A model generated the notes under the pieces. The model was given only the letters and a program-made list of their open reading frames with translations. It did not search any database and was not told the DNA's origin. 64,000 bases of DNA from Haliclystus octoradiatus (Eukaryota > Cnidaria > Staurozoa > Stauromedusae > Haliclystidae), in NCBI GenBank assembly GCA_916610825.1, contig OU744449.1:18445344-18509343 (forward strand). Direction: 5' to 3'. How positions within the stretch are numbered: position 1 is the stretch's first letter; each line of letters begins with the position of its first letter. The position numbers and the translations under genes were made by a program. This document shows, in pieces, positions 11,465-24,828 of the stretch.

Positions 11465-11845
11465 TTTTGATTAATTTTCATCATTTATATTCCTAAATGT
11501 TTGTAAGCCACTGTTCGTTCATGATACGCAAGCGTTAGTGCCCATAATGGCTGCCACTAACGGTCAATAGTCACATCGTTGAATTAAATAGAGCTATTAT
11601 AATTGTGCTGTCAATGATTGTGAATATCTTCTCACTGGAAATTTTCTCATTACGAGGAAAGCACATATAAAGATGGCGGAGAGCAGCTAAGCAAATGTGT
11701 TATATATAAAGCTATGCTTTAGATAAACACTGTTATTTCTTTGTAAGCCAACTTTGTTAAACATTCAATATCTCTCCAAGAAAACCATCTAGAATTTGGA
11801 AATACCATCGAAGTTCTCAAAAAGGTGTGAAAATTACGTTTTCGC

Positions 11846-11913
11846 TACATAGCGAGATCTTCTAGTCGTTTTCATTTACGCATGTGCGGCTTCTATCAAC
11901 AATATTTGTGTGA
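11846..11913 (+). repeat. direct repeat flanking the BEL/Pao fragment, right copy
   Basis: Near-identical partner of 10494-10560, same orientation, differing mainly by a few bases after GAGATCTTCTAGTC. Confidence 0.6.
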
Positions 11914-12930
11914 AAATAAAACTTTTCAAGATCTCATCAGGGCTACATACTGTGTTTCACAGCATAGAAACATATCATTAACATGTTACAGCTTTTGTTG
12001 TTGTATACCGTTTTGTTATTAAATTAGACACGTCGTAAAATATTAGCAAATATTCAAGTTGATAATACATATTGAAAATATTTAATTCACCTTAAACGAC
12101 TTATTGACATATTTGTCAATTTATTTTCACCACAGTAATTATCCAAGCATTTAAAAACCTAAATCTGTACTGATTTTGTAAATACATGACTTTATATTCA
12201 TGCACACAAACTATCAACACAATTTCTTCTCCCCGAATGCCTATGCAAAGACAAAAATATCATGAAATATTGTGTTATTGGCCCCAATAAAACAGGGGCA
12301 TTAGTCTAGCCTCTGCTAAAATGATCATTAATGAAGAACAGAGGCCATCTGAAAAGGCCTCATCGTTCGAAAAATAACATTATTTACTTGTTATATCCAT
12401 GTTATTGAACTAAGTCATATTTAAAACTCGCAATATGATTTTTTACACAAATTTAACATGGGGAATCAGGTCGTAAAATCCCGTATTAATTACCGGCGAA
12501 ATTAGAAATTGGCTATTCCATTCATTTTGCAATGGTGGTTTGATTTGTAACATTATAAATGATCATATGTACTGAAATAGAAAAGCATGGACACTCGAAT
12601 CATATAGTCACGCGCTTCATAGATATTCTAAAAAATTAACTGTTCCAGAAATTGTCATAATAATCTTTACAGTCTTTTTATGACCCCGTACTAAAAAGCC
12701 ATTGAAGAAGTTGAATTGCAAATGTTTACATTCGCTGTGCAATGGTCAACTTATTTAATCAGAAGGAAAGACATCGATTTCTAGCTGTATTTTCATGTTA
12801 ATGTTTCATATTAAAAGTCACGGGATCAATAGCTATAGCAGACATGATATTATATCGATATATTATATCAAAATTGGCATAAATTTACTCAAAACAGGTG
12901 ACAAATTTGCGGCTCAAACGACTTTTGTCG
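11914..12930. other. no gene recognised
   Basis: AT-rich sequence with no supported feature. Confidence 0.4.
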
Positions 12931-12934
12931 CGAT

Positions 12935-13478
12935 GCTCACGCTACGACTCATTTAAACACTTATATCCTTTCCATTTCTCGCTGGAATTCAATGATTTAA
13001 AACATAGGCAATACAGGAATAAATTATCTTTACAAATATATAACTCACAACCAATCAGCTACACATTTACAGCCATAAAAATCGAAATAAAAATTTCAAA
13101 AACACGTAGATAAAAAGGTTCTATTTTGATATTTTGACAAAAGTTGCACATCAGGTAGCTCCCTAACCCTGTGTGACTCATTCAGACTCTACGCTGCTTA
13201 CCGCGGTGCTATTTCAAATTATGTGCTCAAAATGCAATATTTACGTTTTAGCTGGAGGAATTTGCAGCTCGATATGTCGTTGTCCCAACAACGCTAATTG
13301 ACAAAAATTCAGGCCTTTTGACCGGACTCGCTTGAAATAAATTTAGATGGCTCCATGCGGAGATCGCATGTAATTGTTGGTAATGGCTATTCTAATTCTA
13401 CCAGAGTAATTTGAATGAATTAAATTGCCCTCATGTATGATCTGATATTAAACTTACTTCCAAATCTGAGATTATCGC
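12935..13478 (+). repeat. large inverted repeat, left arm
   Basis: Pairs with 15163-15632 in reverse complement, with scattered mismatches and indels. Landmarks in both arms include TTCTCGYTGGAATTCAATGAT, CAACCAATCAG or its partner, GTGACTCATTCAGACTCTACG, AGATGGCTCCA and AAATCTGAGATTATC. The loop between the arms is about 1.7 kb and holds retroelement fragments. Confidence 0.75.
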
Positions 13479-13739
13479 GGAGAGATCTGTTGATTGTTTG
13501 ACCATCTATGGTATTATGGAATTACTCCTGACTAAACTATCCCGTTATTTTCAAAGACAAAAGAATAAATAGAATGAGGAGACAATCACGATTTAGTAAA
13601 TTTTTTAATTATTAATTTAATAAATTTGCATTATTGTTATGGATCGTCGTTCATTTTGTAGTTTTACTTTAAATATAAAACAAATGAGTTTCTTTTGTCT
13701 TGTTTCGACTGAAAATTTTCTCTTGAATCACTGTAAATT

Positions 13740-14040
13740 ATAATGTACCATAAAATCGAAACTGTTGCTGATTACATTTCTAAACTCAGCTCATCGAGAT
13801 CTACATCAATATATACTTTTTAACAAATTTGGCGGGCAGCGGGGAAAACCTGCCGATGCCCCATGGAATGACCCCCAAATAATTTAAAACTCATCAATCG
13901 TGGAATAATTCAACAATCAATTTATCAGACAATGCAGCTTCAAGGCTTAATTAATGATTTTCGCTCGGGTAATACCTTCAATTAAAATAAAATATCTCAA
14001 TTGCAAAAGTCACAAAGTTCTCTAATATGGATAATGTAAA
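13740..14040 (+). repeat. direct repeat, copy 1
   Basis: About 270-300 bases match 15695-15975 in the same orientation. Shared words include ATCGTGGAATAATTCAACAA, GATTTTCGCTCGG and GTCACAAAGTTCTCTAATATG. A shorter inverted copy lies at 9925-10062. It belongs to the same repeat complex as the 13-15.6 kb inverted arms. Confidence 0.75.
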
Positions 14041-14084
14041 CAAAACATTTGCATTAGCGATTTCTTTGAAATTGACACTTTCAG

Positions 14085-14430
14085 GAGGAAAGCGACATTT
14101 TCGAAGGAACAGTTGAAAGTACTGCCATTATCTGTCCAATTTTCAAAAAGCTACCTGCATAAATCACAGTGAATTATAGAGCGATTTGATTAACGTGTGT
14201 GTGCTGCAGAATAATGGAAGCAATAATCAAAGATGCCCGTTTAGAATATTTACTTTCTAATAATTTAATATCTCTTGAGCTACATCGCTTTCTAAAGAAT
14301 AAGTGTACAGTCACTCAGTTATTGAAAGTTTTAAAATCTTTGCCGATGATATGAAGCTGTACACAGTTTATAGCCTTTACGGTCCATTCAAAGACAATCT
14401 GCAATCTTTTCAAGGTGCCAACAAAGATTT
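14085..14430 (+). pseudogene. internally deleted non-LTR reverse transcriptase fragment
   Basis: Translation in shifting frames gives a thumbless RT pattern: a segment like the LINE fingers region (LTCVCCRIMEAIIKDARLEY, NNLISLELHRFL, KCTVTQLL) is followed almost at once by FKIFADDMKLYT, the FADD catalytic box. The palm between them is missing, so this copy is internally deleted. Stops and shifts are present throughout. Confidence 0.7.
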
Positions 14431-14559
14431 CTTGAATTGTCATCAACTTGGCAGTTGAGGCATTGTCAAATCCATATCGTAAACGAGGCCGCCGAGTTTA
14501 CGATATGGATTCCGAGTTTGTTGTTAGTGAACTCGTGGATCTAAATTCCGATAACCCAC

Positions 14560-14685
14560 TCACAAGAGTGATGTAATCCCTCATTAAACGTCCCTTCGGT
14601 TAGGCCGATGTAATTTTGTCCCTCGGTGTCCTCCTCTGTGGTAACCGTTGCGTTATATGTAAGACATGTATGTATAGATGGTATC
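14560..14685 (-). pseudogene. Penelope-like element GIY-YIG-type module fragment
   Basis: On the minus strand the frame reads ATVTTEEDTEGQNYIGLTEG, the same module found more fully at 50.3-50.6 kb. Only about 40 residues survive. It lies beside Penelope-like terminal sequence at 14700-14870. Confidence 0.65.
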
Positions 14686-14699
14686 ACTTTTATTTTTCA

Positions 14700-14872
14700 T
14701 AGATTAGATTGCCTGATGATCGCTTAGGCGTGAAACTTGAAGTAGCAAAAATGAATGTTTGATTTTTTGTGTTTTTCCAATTAATTTAATTATATATATA
14801 TAGAAGTCAAAGACTAAACATTCCTTTACTGTTACTTAAAGTTTCTCGCTTTATGCGATCATCAGACAGAAT
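14700..14872. repeat. Penelope-like terminal inverted pair
   Basis: CTGATGATCGCTTAGGCGTG at 14711 and its inverted counterpart (TTTATGCGATCATCAGAC, about 14852-14869) face each other with a short AT-rich loop containing GTCAAAGACTAAACATTC. The same termini occur at 7.7 and 49.9-51.0 kb. Confidence 0.65.
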
Positions 14873-14964
14873 ATTATCAGACTTCATTTCATTATTATTA
14901 TTCACCGCTCTGTCAAATGACATTGAGCACTATCTCAACTGCTATCAGATAACATTATTTTATT

Positions 14965-14990
14965 ATATATATATATATATATATATATAC
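14965..14990. repeat. (TA)n microsatellite
   Basis: About 13 uninterrupted TA units. A similar run sits beside the related Penelope-like terminus at 49880-49902. Confidence 0.9.
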
Positions 14991-15162
14991 TCTAAATTAA
15001 ATGCTGTTTTATTCATACTGTATTTAGTTAAATTGAACTAACAAGTAGTTGAGTGATTTAAGTTCCTCACTTTTTATCAACTACAAATCAAATTTGAAAG
15101 ATTTTATCGGTATATGAAAATGTTACTGTGTTTTACGGAGACTACTCTTTTTGTATGAAAAC

Positions 15163-15632
15163 TGATAATCTCAGATTTGGAAGTACGTTTAATATCAAAC
15201 CATACATGAGATCAATTAAATTCATTCATGTCACTCCGGTAGAATCAGAATAGACATTACCAACAATTACATGTGATCTCCGCTTGGAGCCATCTAAATT
15301 TGTTTCGAACGAGTCAGGTCGAAAGGCGTGAATTTTTGTCAATTAGCGTTGTTGTGACACCGATATATTGAGCTGAAAATTACATCAGCTAAAACGTAAA
15401 CATTGCGTTGTGTCCCTTTGAGCATATAATTTGGAACAGCAACGTGGTAAGCAGCGTAGAGTCTGAATGAGTCACATAGTGTAAAGACAACTACCTGCTG
15501 TGCAACTTTAGTCAATGTTTTGTCCTGATTGGTTGTAAGTTACATATTTGGTAAGATTCCTTTATTGCATATGTTTTATATCATTGAATTCCAACGAGAA
15601 ATAGAAAGGATATATAGGGCTTAAATGAGTAG
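15163..15632 (-). repeat. large inverted repeat, right arm
   Basis: Reverse-complement partner of 12935-13478. It begins inside with GATAATCTCAGATTTGGAAG and ends outside with the partner of ACTCATTTAA. Divergence of the arms is visible by eye, so the pair is not recent. Confidence 0.75.
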
Positions 15633-15689
15633 CGAAAACGCAATTTTCTACCTTTTCCGGAACTCGGAGGTGCCGTAAAATTGAAAATG

Positions 15690-15980
15690 ATGCAAAATCT
15701 TGAATACAAATTACATTTCTAAACTCAGCTCATTGAGATCTACATGCATGTGTAGTTTTTAAGAAATTCTAAGAGGGTGCGGGGAAAAACTGCAGACTCC
15801 CCATCACCAAAGTAATGTAAAACTCACCAATCGTGGAATAATTCAACAATCAATTTATCAGACCGTCAAAGAAGCTTCAAGGCTTGATTATTGATTTTCG
15901 CTCGGAATATACTTCAACTAAAATAAAATTTATCAATAGCAGAAGTCACAAAGTTCTCTAATATGCATTAAATGTAATGG
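15690..15980 (+). repeat. direct repeat, copy 2
   Basis: Partner of 13740-14040 in the same orientation. Lies immediately outside the right inverted arm, whereas copy 1 lies inside the loop. Confidence 0.75.
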
Positions 15981-15984
15981 AAAT

Positions 15985-16520
15985 TACTATTTATCTTTAT
16001 AAAGCATTATTCTCACATGAGGGAAGCTCCTTCACTTGGCCCCCAACTTATTCTTTCGTGCAAAAGTCTGAAACAGAAATCAACGGAGCAGATAAGCCGT
16101 TGGTCAAGTAGAAATATTTGGCACAGATATTCAAAAACAAAGTAATGACTGAATATCTTACCAATCGATAATCATATTACCTCCATCCGCAATGTTCTTT
16201 ATGAAATATTGTTTATACTTCGACGATGCGCTACAATTGTCTGCTGCTTGAGCATAACCATATTGTTTATAACTTCAGGGAAAACCAACGAATTTAATTT
16301 TGAGTTGAGAAATTTCGCCTCAGTAATTTAAAAGAATGATTCATGATTTCATTGACAGCAAAATGATAGATGTTACAATTAGCGCTTTGTTTCATGATAT
16401 CTTTTTCAAACAATACCGGCATTGTAATGTGGGTGATTATTCTTTAACATTGCAATTAAACATTCCTTCATTGTGTTGTTTTTAAATATTCATGTCATCG
16501 CTTTCAAAATCAGCATCTTT
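15985..16520. other. no gene recognised
   Basis: AT-rich, no supported feature. Confidence 0.4.
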
Positions 16521-16524
16521 TTTA

Positions 16525-16678
16525 TATGTTCGGCGTCATCAACTCAATTTCTGGGTGCCAATGAGGCGCTCTTTTCATTCTGCACCTCATTTCTCTGTCA
16601 GAATGGGTGCCAAATGAAAATAGCACCTTATTGTCACCGACAATTGGATAATCAGCACCTCTAGTTTTTAGGGTGTAG
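16525..16678 (-). repeat. GGTGC/GCACC repeat, copy 2
   Basis: Read on the minus strand it opens with CTACACCCTAAAAA and then GAGGTGCTGATT, the same order as 8989-9150. The words GGTGC and GCACC alternate through the segment. The body differs from copy 1 but terminus and motif spacing agree. Confidence 0.5.
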
Positions 16679-16679
16679 T

Positions 16680-17490
16680 TGGATATTAAACTTTATCTCT
16701 TGCAAATTAGAGTGTAAACATTCAGAGTAAATCATCGTTTGGATTAGCACATTTCTTTGTTTTTTATAATATTCAATTAAAACGAGGAACTTTTAAATTA
16801 AAAGAATATCATATCATATATCAAAAAATAAAGATGACTTCCAAACACCTTACCTGATTTAATTAATGTCTTTCCACTAAAATTATATATCTGAATCTGA
16901 GCTAATACCAGAATTCCCGCTTTCCAAAGGTTTAAAACAATAATACATTTGATCTTTCATAAATACAAATTAATTTAATAAATACCTTGGAATAATTGGA
17001 CAAAATATGTTAAAGCTTATCAACCATAAACTATGACGACCAGGTAACTATTAAAACAGGAAATTAATGAGGCAAAGTTTGTCACCAGTATCATTTAAAC
17101 TTTCTCATCATCTGCGCCTCACTGTCGTGTTCAATGTAGTTACTTCTTTGGAGGATATAATGCGTCGTCGGCCGTGATAATACATTTGTTCCTTGGAGTA
17201 TTGTTTTTCTGAGAGTTGTTAAAATTAGAAGACAATGGTAACCTTAGACTTGTTAATATACAATGACTATTCCACATATAGTATATGTAATCGAATATTC
17301 CCCTCTTTCTTTTGGAGATTCCCTTACTCAAAGCACAACAATAGACATTTAAGAATAGCTTAAATATAACTAAGGTAAATTGAAGTTCCGTATAGAATTG
17401 ATTGAAGATCTGTATAGATAATTTCGTAGACGTCATTGCATAAACGGATCTTATATCCTATTGGTTATCTTATACTTTATATCTTATATC
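16680..17490. other. no gene recognised
   Basis: AT-rich with one unconvincing minus-strand ORF (17140-17436, 98 residues) that shows no known motif. Confidence 0.4.
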
Positions 17491-17494
17491 TAAT

Positions 17495-18315
17495 ATGATA
17501 TTATAATAGAACCAAGATAATCTAACTCAGATTTGTGTTTTAAAAGTTTTAAACACGCCATAATATTATCTTACCTTTGGGAAAATCAACCAAATAAAAT
17601 GTATTCAACATCCTCGAGTATTGAATAATACAAATTTAAAAACAACATCTTCGTCCGACATTAAAACATCTTCAAAAGGCTATCTTTGTTGACCCAATAT
17701 TGATCATTTCCAAACATTTTGATCGCTTCAGCCACGGCAAAAACATCGAGAATTGGCCTCAAAAGCTAGTTTAAGATCATCTCATTTTTATGCGAAAAAA
17801 TTTCCGGGGGTCAGATTATCAAACAAACAAACTTGGTTTCTTGCGAAAATAAAACATTTATTAAACATTGCTGATACGTTTTGAAATATCGAGGGTGGCA
17901 AAAAATCAAACGGAACCGGGTTTAATGATTTCATCTGAACAGCGCGAATAAATAATTTACTTTTCACAAGAAACCCAGTTTGTTTGTTTAATAATCTGAC
18001 CCCCGGAAATTTTTCGCATCAAAACGAGATGAACTTAAACTAGCTTTTGAGGCCAATTCTCAGTGATTTTGCCTTTTCAGAAGCGATCAAAATGTTTGGA
18101 AATTATCAATATTGGGTCAATAAAGATAGACTGTTGAGGATGTTATTGATGTCGGACGAAGATGTTGTTTTTAAATTTGTATTATTCAATACTCGAGAAT
18201 ATTGAATACATTTTGTTTGGTTGATTTTCCCAAAGGTAAGATAATATTAAGGCCTGTTTAAAACTCTTTAAAACACAAATCCGTGTTAGACTATCTTGGT
18301 TCTATTTTAATATCT
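17495..18315. mobile_element. foldback element with about 355-bp arms
   Basis: Arms 17495-17850 and 17962-18315 are reverse complements at roughly 90 percent by eye, with a spacer of about 110 bases. Landmarks are CCAAGATAATC at the outer ends, CTTACCTTTGGGAAAATCAA, ATATTGGGTCAA and, at the inner ends, CCGGGGGTCAGATTAT. No ORF is present. This is the form of a non-autonomous foldback transposon; the family is unknown. Confidence 0.8.
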
Positions 18316-18385
18316 TGCTTATATCTTATCTTGTATCTTAAATCTTATCTTATATCTTATATCTTATCTTATATCTTACTAGCAA
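18300..18385 (+). repeat. ATCTTAT-type simple repeat
   Basis: About ten imperfect ATCTTAT/ATCTT units follow the right end of the foldback element. A shorter run of the same units (17450-17485, TATCTTATA) lies outside its left end, which would fit subterminal repeats or the target sequence. Confidence 0.7.
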
Positions 18386-18727
18386 TAAGGACCCACTGTG
18401 CTGGGTATATATGGGTTGTACAGTTTTGGAAATGAGGGCTAGATCATATCTAAAATGATATTCAGAAATATAGAGGCCCCAATCTACATGACTAAAGGAC
18501 GGATGCTGTTTCAAATTCAAGGAAAATGCCTAACGATAAATTAGAGTTACAATTGCAGTTTATCAAGATGAGGCAGTACATGGGTCACCTTTATTGTTTG
18601 GGTGACAGCACGGGTTACCCGCCTTTCTGGGCTAAGTCCACATGGATTAGACACTATTATCTGGAATTGTAGTAGTATTAGCAGTATAGACAGTCACATT
18701 ATAGGAATGTGCCGTCCCTGTTAGGCC

Positions 18728-20215
18728 TTACATATTTGCTACACAAAGAACGCCACAGATCAAGGTCAGACATAGCTGACAAAGAAACTTGAAAATATCA
18801 CAATTCACGATACAAAACATTATGAAAGGGGAAAGTTTAGCAGTAGACAGTAAGTTGGGCCAATGTATTCCTAAAACATGCCGAAGCATGGCGTCATAAG
18901 CTGAGTCAAGTCGGGTCAATAGTGATGTTGATAGAACCCACATTTCAGATGCATATAGTAGAACAGGTTATATCGTTGTCTGGACAGTCTTAACCTAACA
19001 TCAGTGTTGACATCGGACACCCAGAATTTATTTAAATCTCTAATGGCTGCCCAAGCGTGGCCTCTACGTTTGGTTGAATCATCTGAAGAAGATGGAAGTA
19101 CAGAACCTAGGTACTTGAACGAATCTACACGTTCTATGTCACCATTTGATGTAGCAAGGTGTGCCTGTTTTAGGCCTAAAGCAATAAATTTCGTCTTTGT
19201 CGTGTTAATTGTCAAGTATACCGTTTTACCAACCCGTTCAATTTCATCAAGAAGTTTTTGTGCATCAGACATGCTATTTGTTAAGATAGCAATATCGTCA
19301 ACAAACAAGCGGTCCTATACGCTGCGCTCTGGATGATGTGAAGACCTACGACTATCAAGGGTAAAACTGGAAGAGTCAGGGCATGAAATACGAAAAACAT
19401 AATCAATAAATAGAGTAAATAAAAAAGGGGACAGTGTGTCACCCTGTAGTGCGCCACAAGCTGTCGGGAAATCATCAGTATCACCATAGTAAGTTCTAAC
19501 AAAGCCGAAGTAGAAGAATAAAAGGACATAATAGTATCGGTAAAAACAAGAGGTACATTAAAGAAATCTACTCTTTCTGGGATTCTGCATCTTAAAACAG
19601 GTTCAAAATCCCTTTTTGAAGTAAATAAGAATTGCAACAATGTCTTTTTGACGTGTCCTATAGCCTTCTAACAATATCCTAACTGATAGAATTTGGCCAA
19701 AGGGTGACCGGCTATTCCTGCCACCATTTTGATTGTATCTTAAATGTGGGGCAATTACTGATGCCAGCAGCCTTTTATGTAGAATCTTACTATTAGCTTT
19801 CCCTGCAGTACAACATTTGGTGATACCTATCTGTTGGTCTAGGTCTCTAGACGACTTCTTGTTGACGGTGATGACAGAAGATCTTCCCCACTGACCCGGC
19901 AGTTATTGTTCCCCTGACAAAACGGCATTCATGATGGTAAGTAGGACATTTTGTACAAGAGGTTCTCGAAGTGGCAGGGTGGGGACTCCATCTGGTCCAG
20001 GAGACGCAAGGGGTTTCATAGAAAATAGAATAGAGCATAATTCGTCATTATTAATAGGAGAAGTATTATAATTGGACATATCAGGAGGGGATAAATTAGG
20101 AGGTGCTGCTAATTTATTTAACGATAGTAGACAGGATGGGGTATTATATAAATCATAAAAATAATTACGAATCATACTGTTTGCCTCGACAAAATCATAC
20201 GCTTCAACTAATTAG
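18728..20215 (-). pseudogene. degraded LINE reverse transcriptase
   Basis: Read 3' to 5' across the window in several frames, the order is that of a LINE ORF2. First comes a pre-RT region ending MKPLASPGPDGVP (about 19970). Then a fingers region reads AGKANSKILHKRLLASVIAP (about 19750), followed by GALQGDTLSPFLFTLFID (about 19430), then FVDDIAIL (about 19290, the catalytic box with Val in place of Ala). Next are FKYLGSVLPSSSDD and finally RLDSAYDAMLRHVLGIHW. At least four frame changes and stops make it dead. The QGDTLSP and Y/FLGS style is unlike the other LINEs in the window, so it is a different clade. Confidence 0.85.
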
Positions 20216-21955
<1,740 letters not shown>

Positions 21956-21959
21956 ATTG

Positions 21960-22110
21960 TTGAAGAGAGCGTCTCACTACCAAACCAACCCCACCATCAC
22001 TTTGGTTCACACGTTCTTGAAGTACAACATCGTAGTCTGATAGAGACATACAGCCATTTTGCCATATTGTGATCATAGCTGATACAGAACAGTGGTCCAA
22101 CGGAAACTTC
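21960..22110 (-). pseudogene. second LINE endonuclease fragment abutting the microsatellite
   Basis: The frame next to the microsatellite reads LSDYDVVLQERVNQSDGGVG, the GGGVG-type block of an APE-like LINE endonuclease. This block belongs near the start of the domain, whereas the neighbouring fragment at 22110-22581 is already near the domain end here. Two different copies have been joined. Confidence 0.65.
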
Positions 22111-22581
22111 TGATATCTTTTCAGGATTGGAACATATTATTAAATCTAGAAGAGTTCTACTTCCATTGGATGCAAGAACCGAGCAGTCAATCAGATGAAA
22201 ACTAATATCCCCAGCAATAAAACATGGCAGGATCGTAGATAAACAGCACTGATCAATTACAGAGCAAAGTGATTGAGCAGAATCAAAAGAAGACGAATCT
22301 AAATATGAATGATAAATACAAACTGCGTAAATACTGTAAGATAGAACTTCAAAATCAGTGATTAAATATTCGATATTTGATTTTGGAATTAGAAGGTCAA
22401 TAGAGATGAACAATAGAGAATTTTTAACAACGATCGCATCACCACCACATCTAGTACAAGTGTCTCTGTCTTTGCGTATTATACTGTAATTGTTCCCATC
22501 AAGAATTAGTGAGTCAGGGATTGACGGTGATAGCCAGGTTTCAGTAATAAATATTAAATCGTACATATTAGTACGGCTCAT
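22110..22581 (-). pseudogene. APE-type LINE endonuclease fragment
   Basis: About 155 residues of the endonuclease domain: YDLIFITETWLSPSIPDSLI at the start, then an RCGGDAIVV block, a CFIAGDISFHLID block corresponding to the GDFN-type active-site region but degraded, and a VSVGPLFCIS-type end near the usual SDH. Changed catalytic residues and loss of the downstream RT indicate a pseudogene. Confidence 0.8.
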
Positions 22582-22599
22582 TATTACATCACGTCTATT

Positions 22600-23925
22600 A
22601 GTACCTCAGCGCGGATTTTTTTTACGATCGTCATTATATTTATTTGATATTCCTTCTTCTAAGTCAATTGGAAAGTGATATAAATGGAGATATAAATGTT
22701 GTCATCGTATATATTTTACTTATTTATTGAATGTTGTACGAAAATTATTTTGTTGTTCTTATTTGGAGTTTCAATGATGTGGTATATTTACAGACCGGAG
22801 GGAATACCTCATCGATTTGTTTGGTGTCAATGTGGCCTAGAAGATTTTGAATTAACCTTCACAAGCATTCAGCTTGCGGCCTGCGCCCGGGGCCAGCCAG
22901 CCTTCGGCTTCCTCAAAGAGGTCGCTTCGCTCCAGTTAGTAGCCTGCAGTATGTCTTGTCAAAGGGAATGTCAATGAAACAATATAGTCATGAGAAGGAA
23001 TTAAAAATGCATAACAACACTGATAATTCAGTTCAGTTTTGATAATTAATCGTTACATACATGTAAAGCATAGTAAAAAATCAAATATTTATAAATATGG
23101 GTTATCCATAAGTAAATTTTATGTTGACTACATAGTTCAAATGAAATAAATTTGGATTGTATGTTAGGTAAGCAGTTAATGAACTTGTTTTCACAGTGAA
23201 AGGCATTGGTATGTAAATATTATTGCTGTATCGGTTGAGGGAATCTCAGCATGAGTCATTGAGTGGTAATAACAACAGGTGATTCTGAAATAATTTGATA
23301 CAGTAAATTACATAAATGAGAGACCCAAACTCTAATATTTTATTAACTTAAGCCAGCTTCTCACAGAGATAACACATGTCTACAATGGTCACCATTCACC
23401 TACCTCTTAAAATAATGATTAAAGTAAACAATGTGTGGTCACTGTGGACGTTGTCAATGTATGGCACATTATAAATGTACATTTCGATAAAACGATAGAA
23501 GGCAGCTAAATTACAACTCTAATTTTGTATTTGTTCAACTTACAACTGCTTGACGACTAAAACGTACCACACTAATTCTCTGAATTTTTGTGTTTGTTAT
23601 GGGTCAAATCTCTGTGTGTGCAGTGTGGATAACAGAACAGAACTGCTGACATAAAACGGTGACACAGTATATCCTTTCTTCCAACGGAGAGCAGTTCATA
23701 ACAAATCAAGCTATCATGGCGATACAGTGACACAGAAATCTCTTCGGCCAACGATGACTTGATAACAAAGTAGGCTATTTGGGATTATGATACTTAAAAG
23801 AAAACTAAAAGTAACAATTGCCATCAGAGTCCTGTAAGCCCTCATGCAACAGGGTAAAAACCACTGTAAAAGTGACTTCGACAGACTTTACATGAAGCAT
23901 TTAAACATTTAAGTTGTAAAAGACT
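22600..23925. other. no gene recognised; one GC-rich patch
   Basis: The patch at 22870-22955 is markedly more GC-rich than its surroundings (GCCTGCGCCCGGGGCCAGCC) and resembles no RNA gene I know. The remainder is AT-rich and featureless. Confidence 0.35.
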
Positions 23926-23927
23926 TA

Positions 23928-24828
23928 GGAGAGACCGGGGAGACTTGGACCAGTTTTCACATTTTTAATTATTAAAATTATTCTGGTTGCTCAAATGTAA
24001 CAAATTTTATGTCATTAATTAGCCAAAATGCTCAATTCAAAAGGGTAAGAATATCAGTTACGTAAATGTAGCACTTTTTCAAATATTTAGTACGGAAGAC
24101 AGACCATTTGACTGGGGAGACTTGAGACACGGTGGGGTGACATGGACCAGGCCTATTTTTTGAAATTTTATTACATAACTGACAAATTACCTGTTCAGTA
24201 TCAGACAATACAGCTGTTGCTTTGATTTAGGAAGTTTATTTGATCAAAATTGAGCCAACAAGAAGTAACTTTAATTATTTTCGCATTAATAAAGAACATT
24301 AATTTTGACGCATCATGTCATCAGTCTAATTGTAATGGGTTTAGCAACTTTATCTCCACAAAGCAAAAAAGTCAAATATAGCGCATATAAATGGAAAAAA
24401 AAACTCATATATCAATCTAATGCGATTATTTTCCCATTTTTCGTCGTTGCAAAACGCGTTGTTCCATGTCTACCCGTTTGGCTTCCCAGCAAATAGTGAG
24501 GCTGCACTACTTATCAACAGGAATGTATACAAATTTTTTATATCAAATGATTCATTAAAGTGAAACATTTGCAATAGCACCTTTCAAACTGGAAATTGAA
24601 CACTTATTCTGAAGTTAATTGAATCAAAAGAGATTCCACAAAACGTATGACGGTCATCTAAAGCTAGTAAACCAAAATTTTTTGACAATTAATTATTGGT
24701 GATTATTGAAATTTAAGGAAACAACGTGAAATGGAGTGATATATAGCATATTAGAAGATAATTTACATGAGTAATCAGGAACGCTCTTGTCCCATCTCTC
24801 CCTAGGTCCAAGTCTCCCCGGTCTCCCC
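23928..24828. mobile_element. non-autonomous TIR DNA transposon, TA target
   Basis: The 24-bp ends at 23928-23951 and 24805-24828 are inverted copies with one mismatch (GGRGAGACCGGGGAGACTTG is the shared start) and each is flanked by TA, as expected of a TA-target-site duplication. A subterminal copy of the GGGGAGACTTG motif lies near 24113. No transposase is encoded in 901 bases. TA targets suggest a Tc1/mariner-type or similar superfamily, which is inference. Confidence 0.8.
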
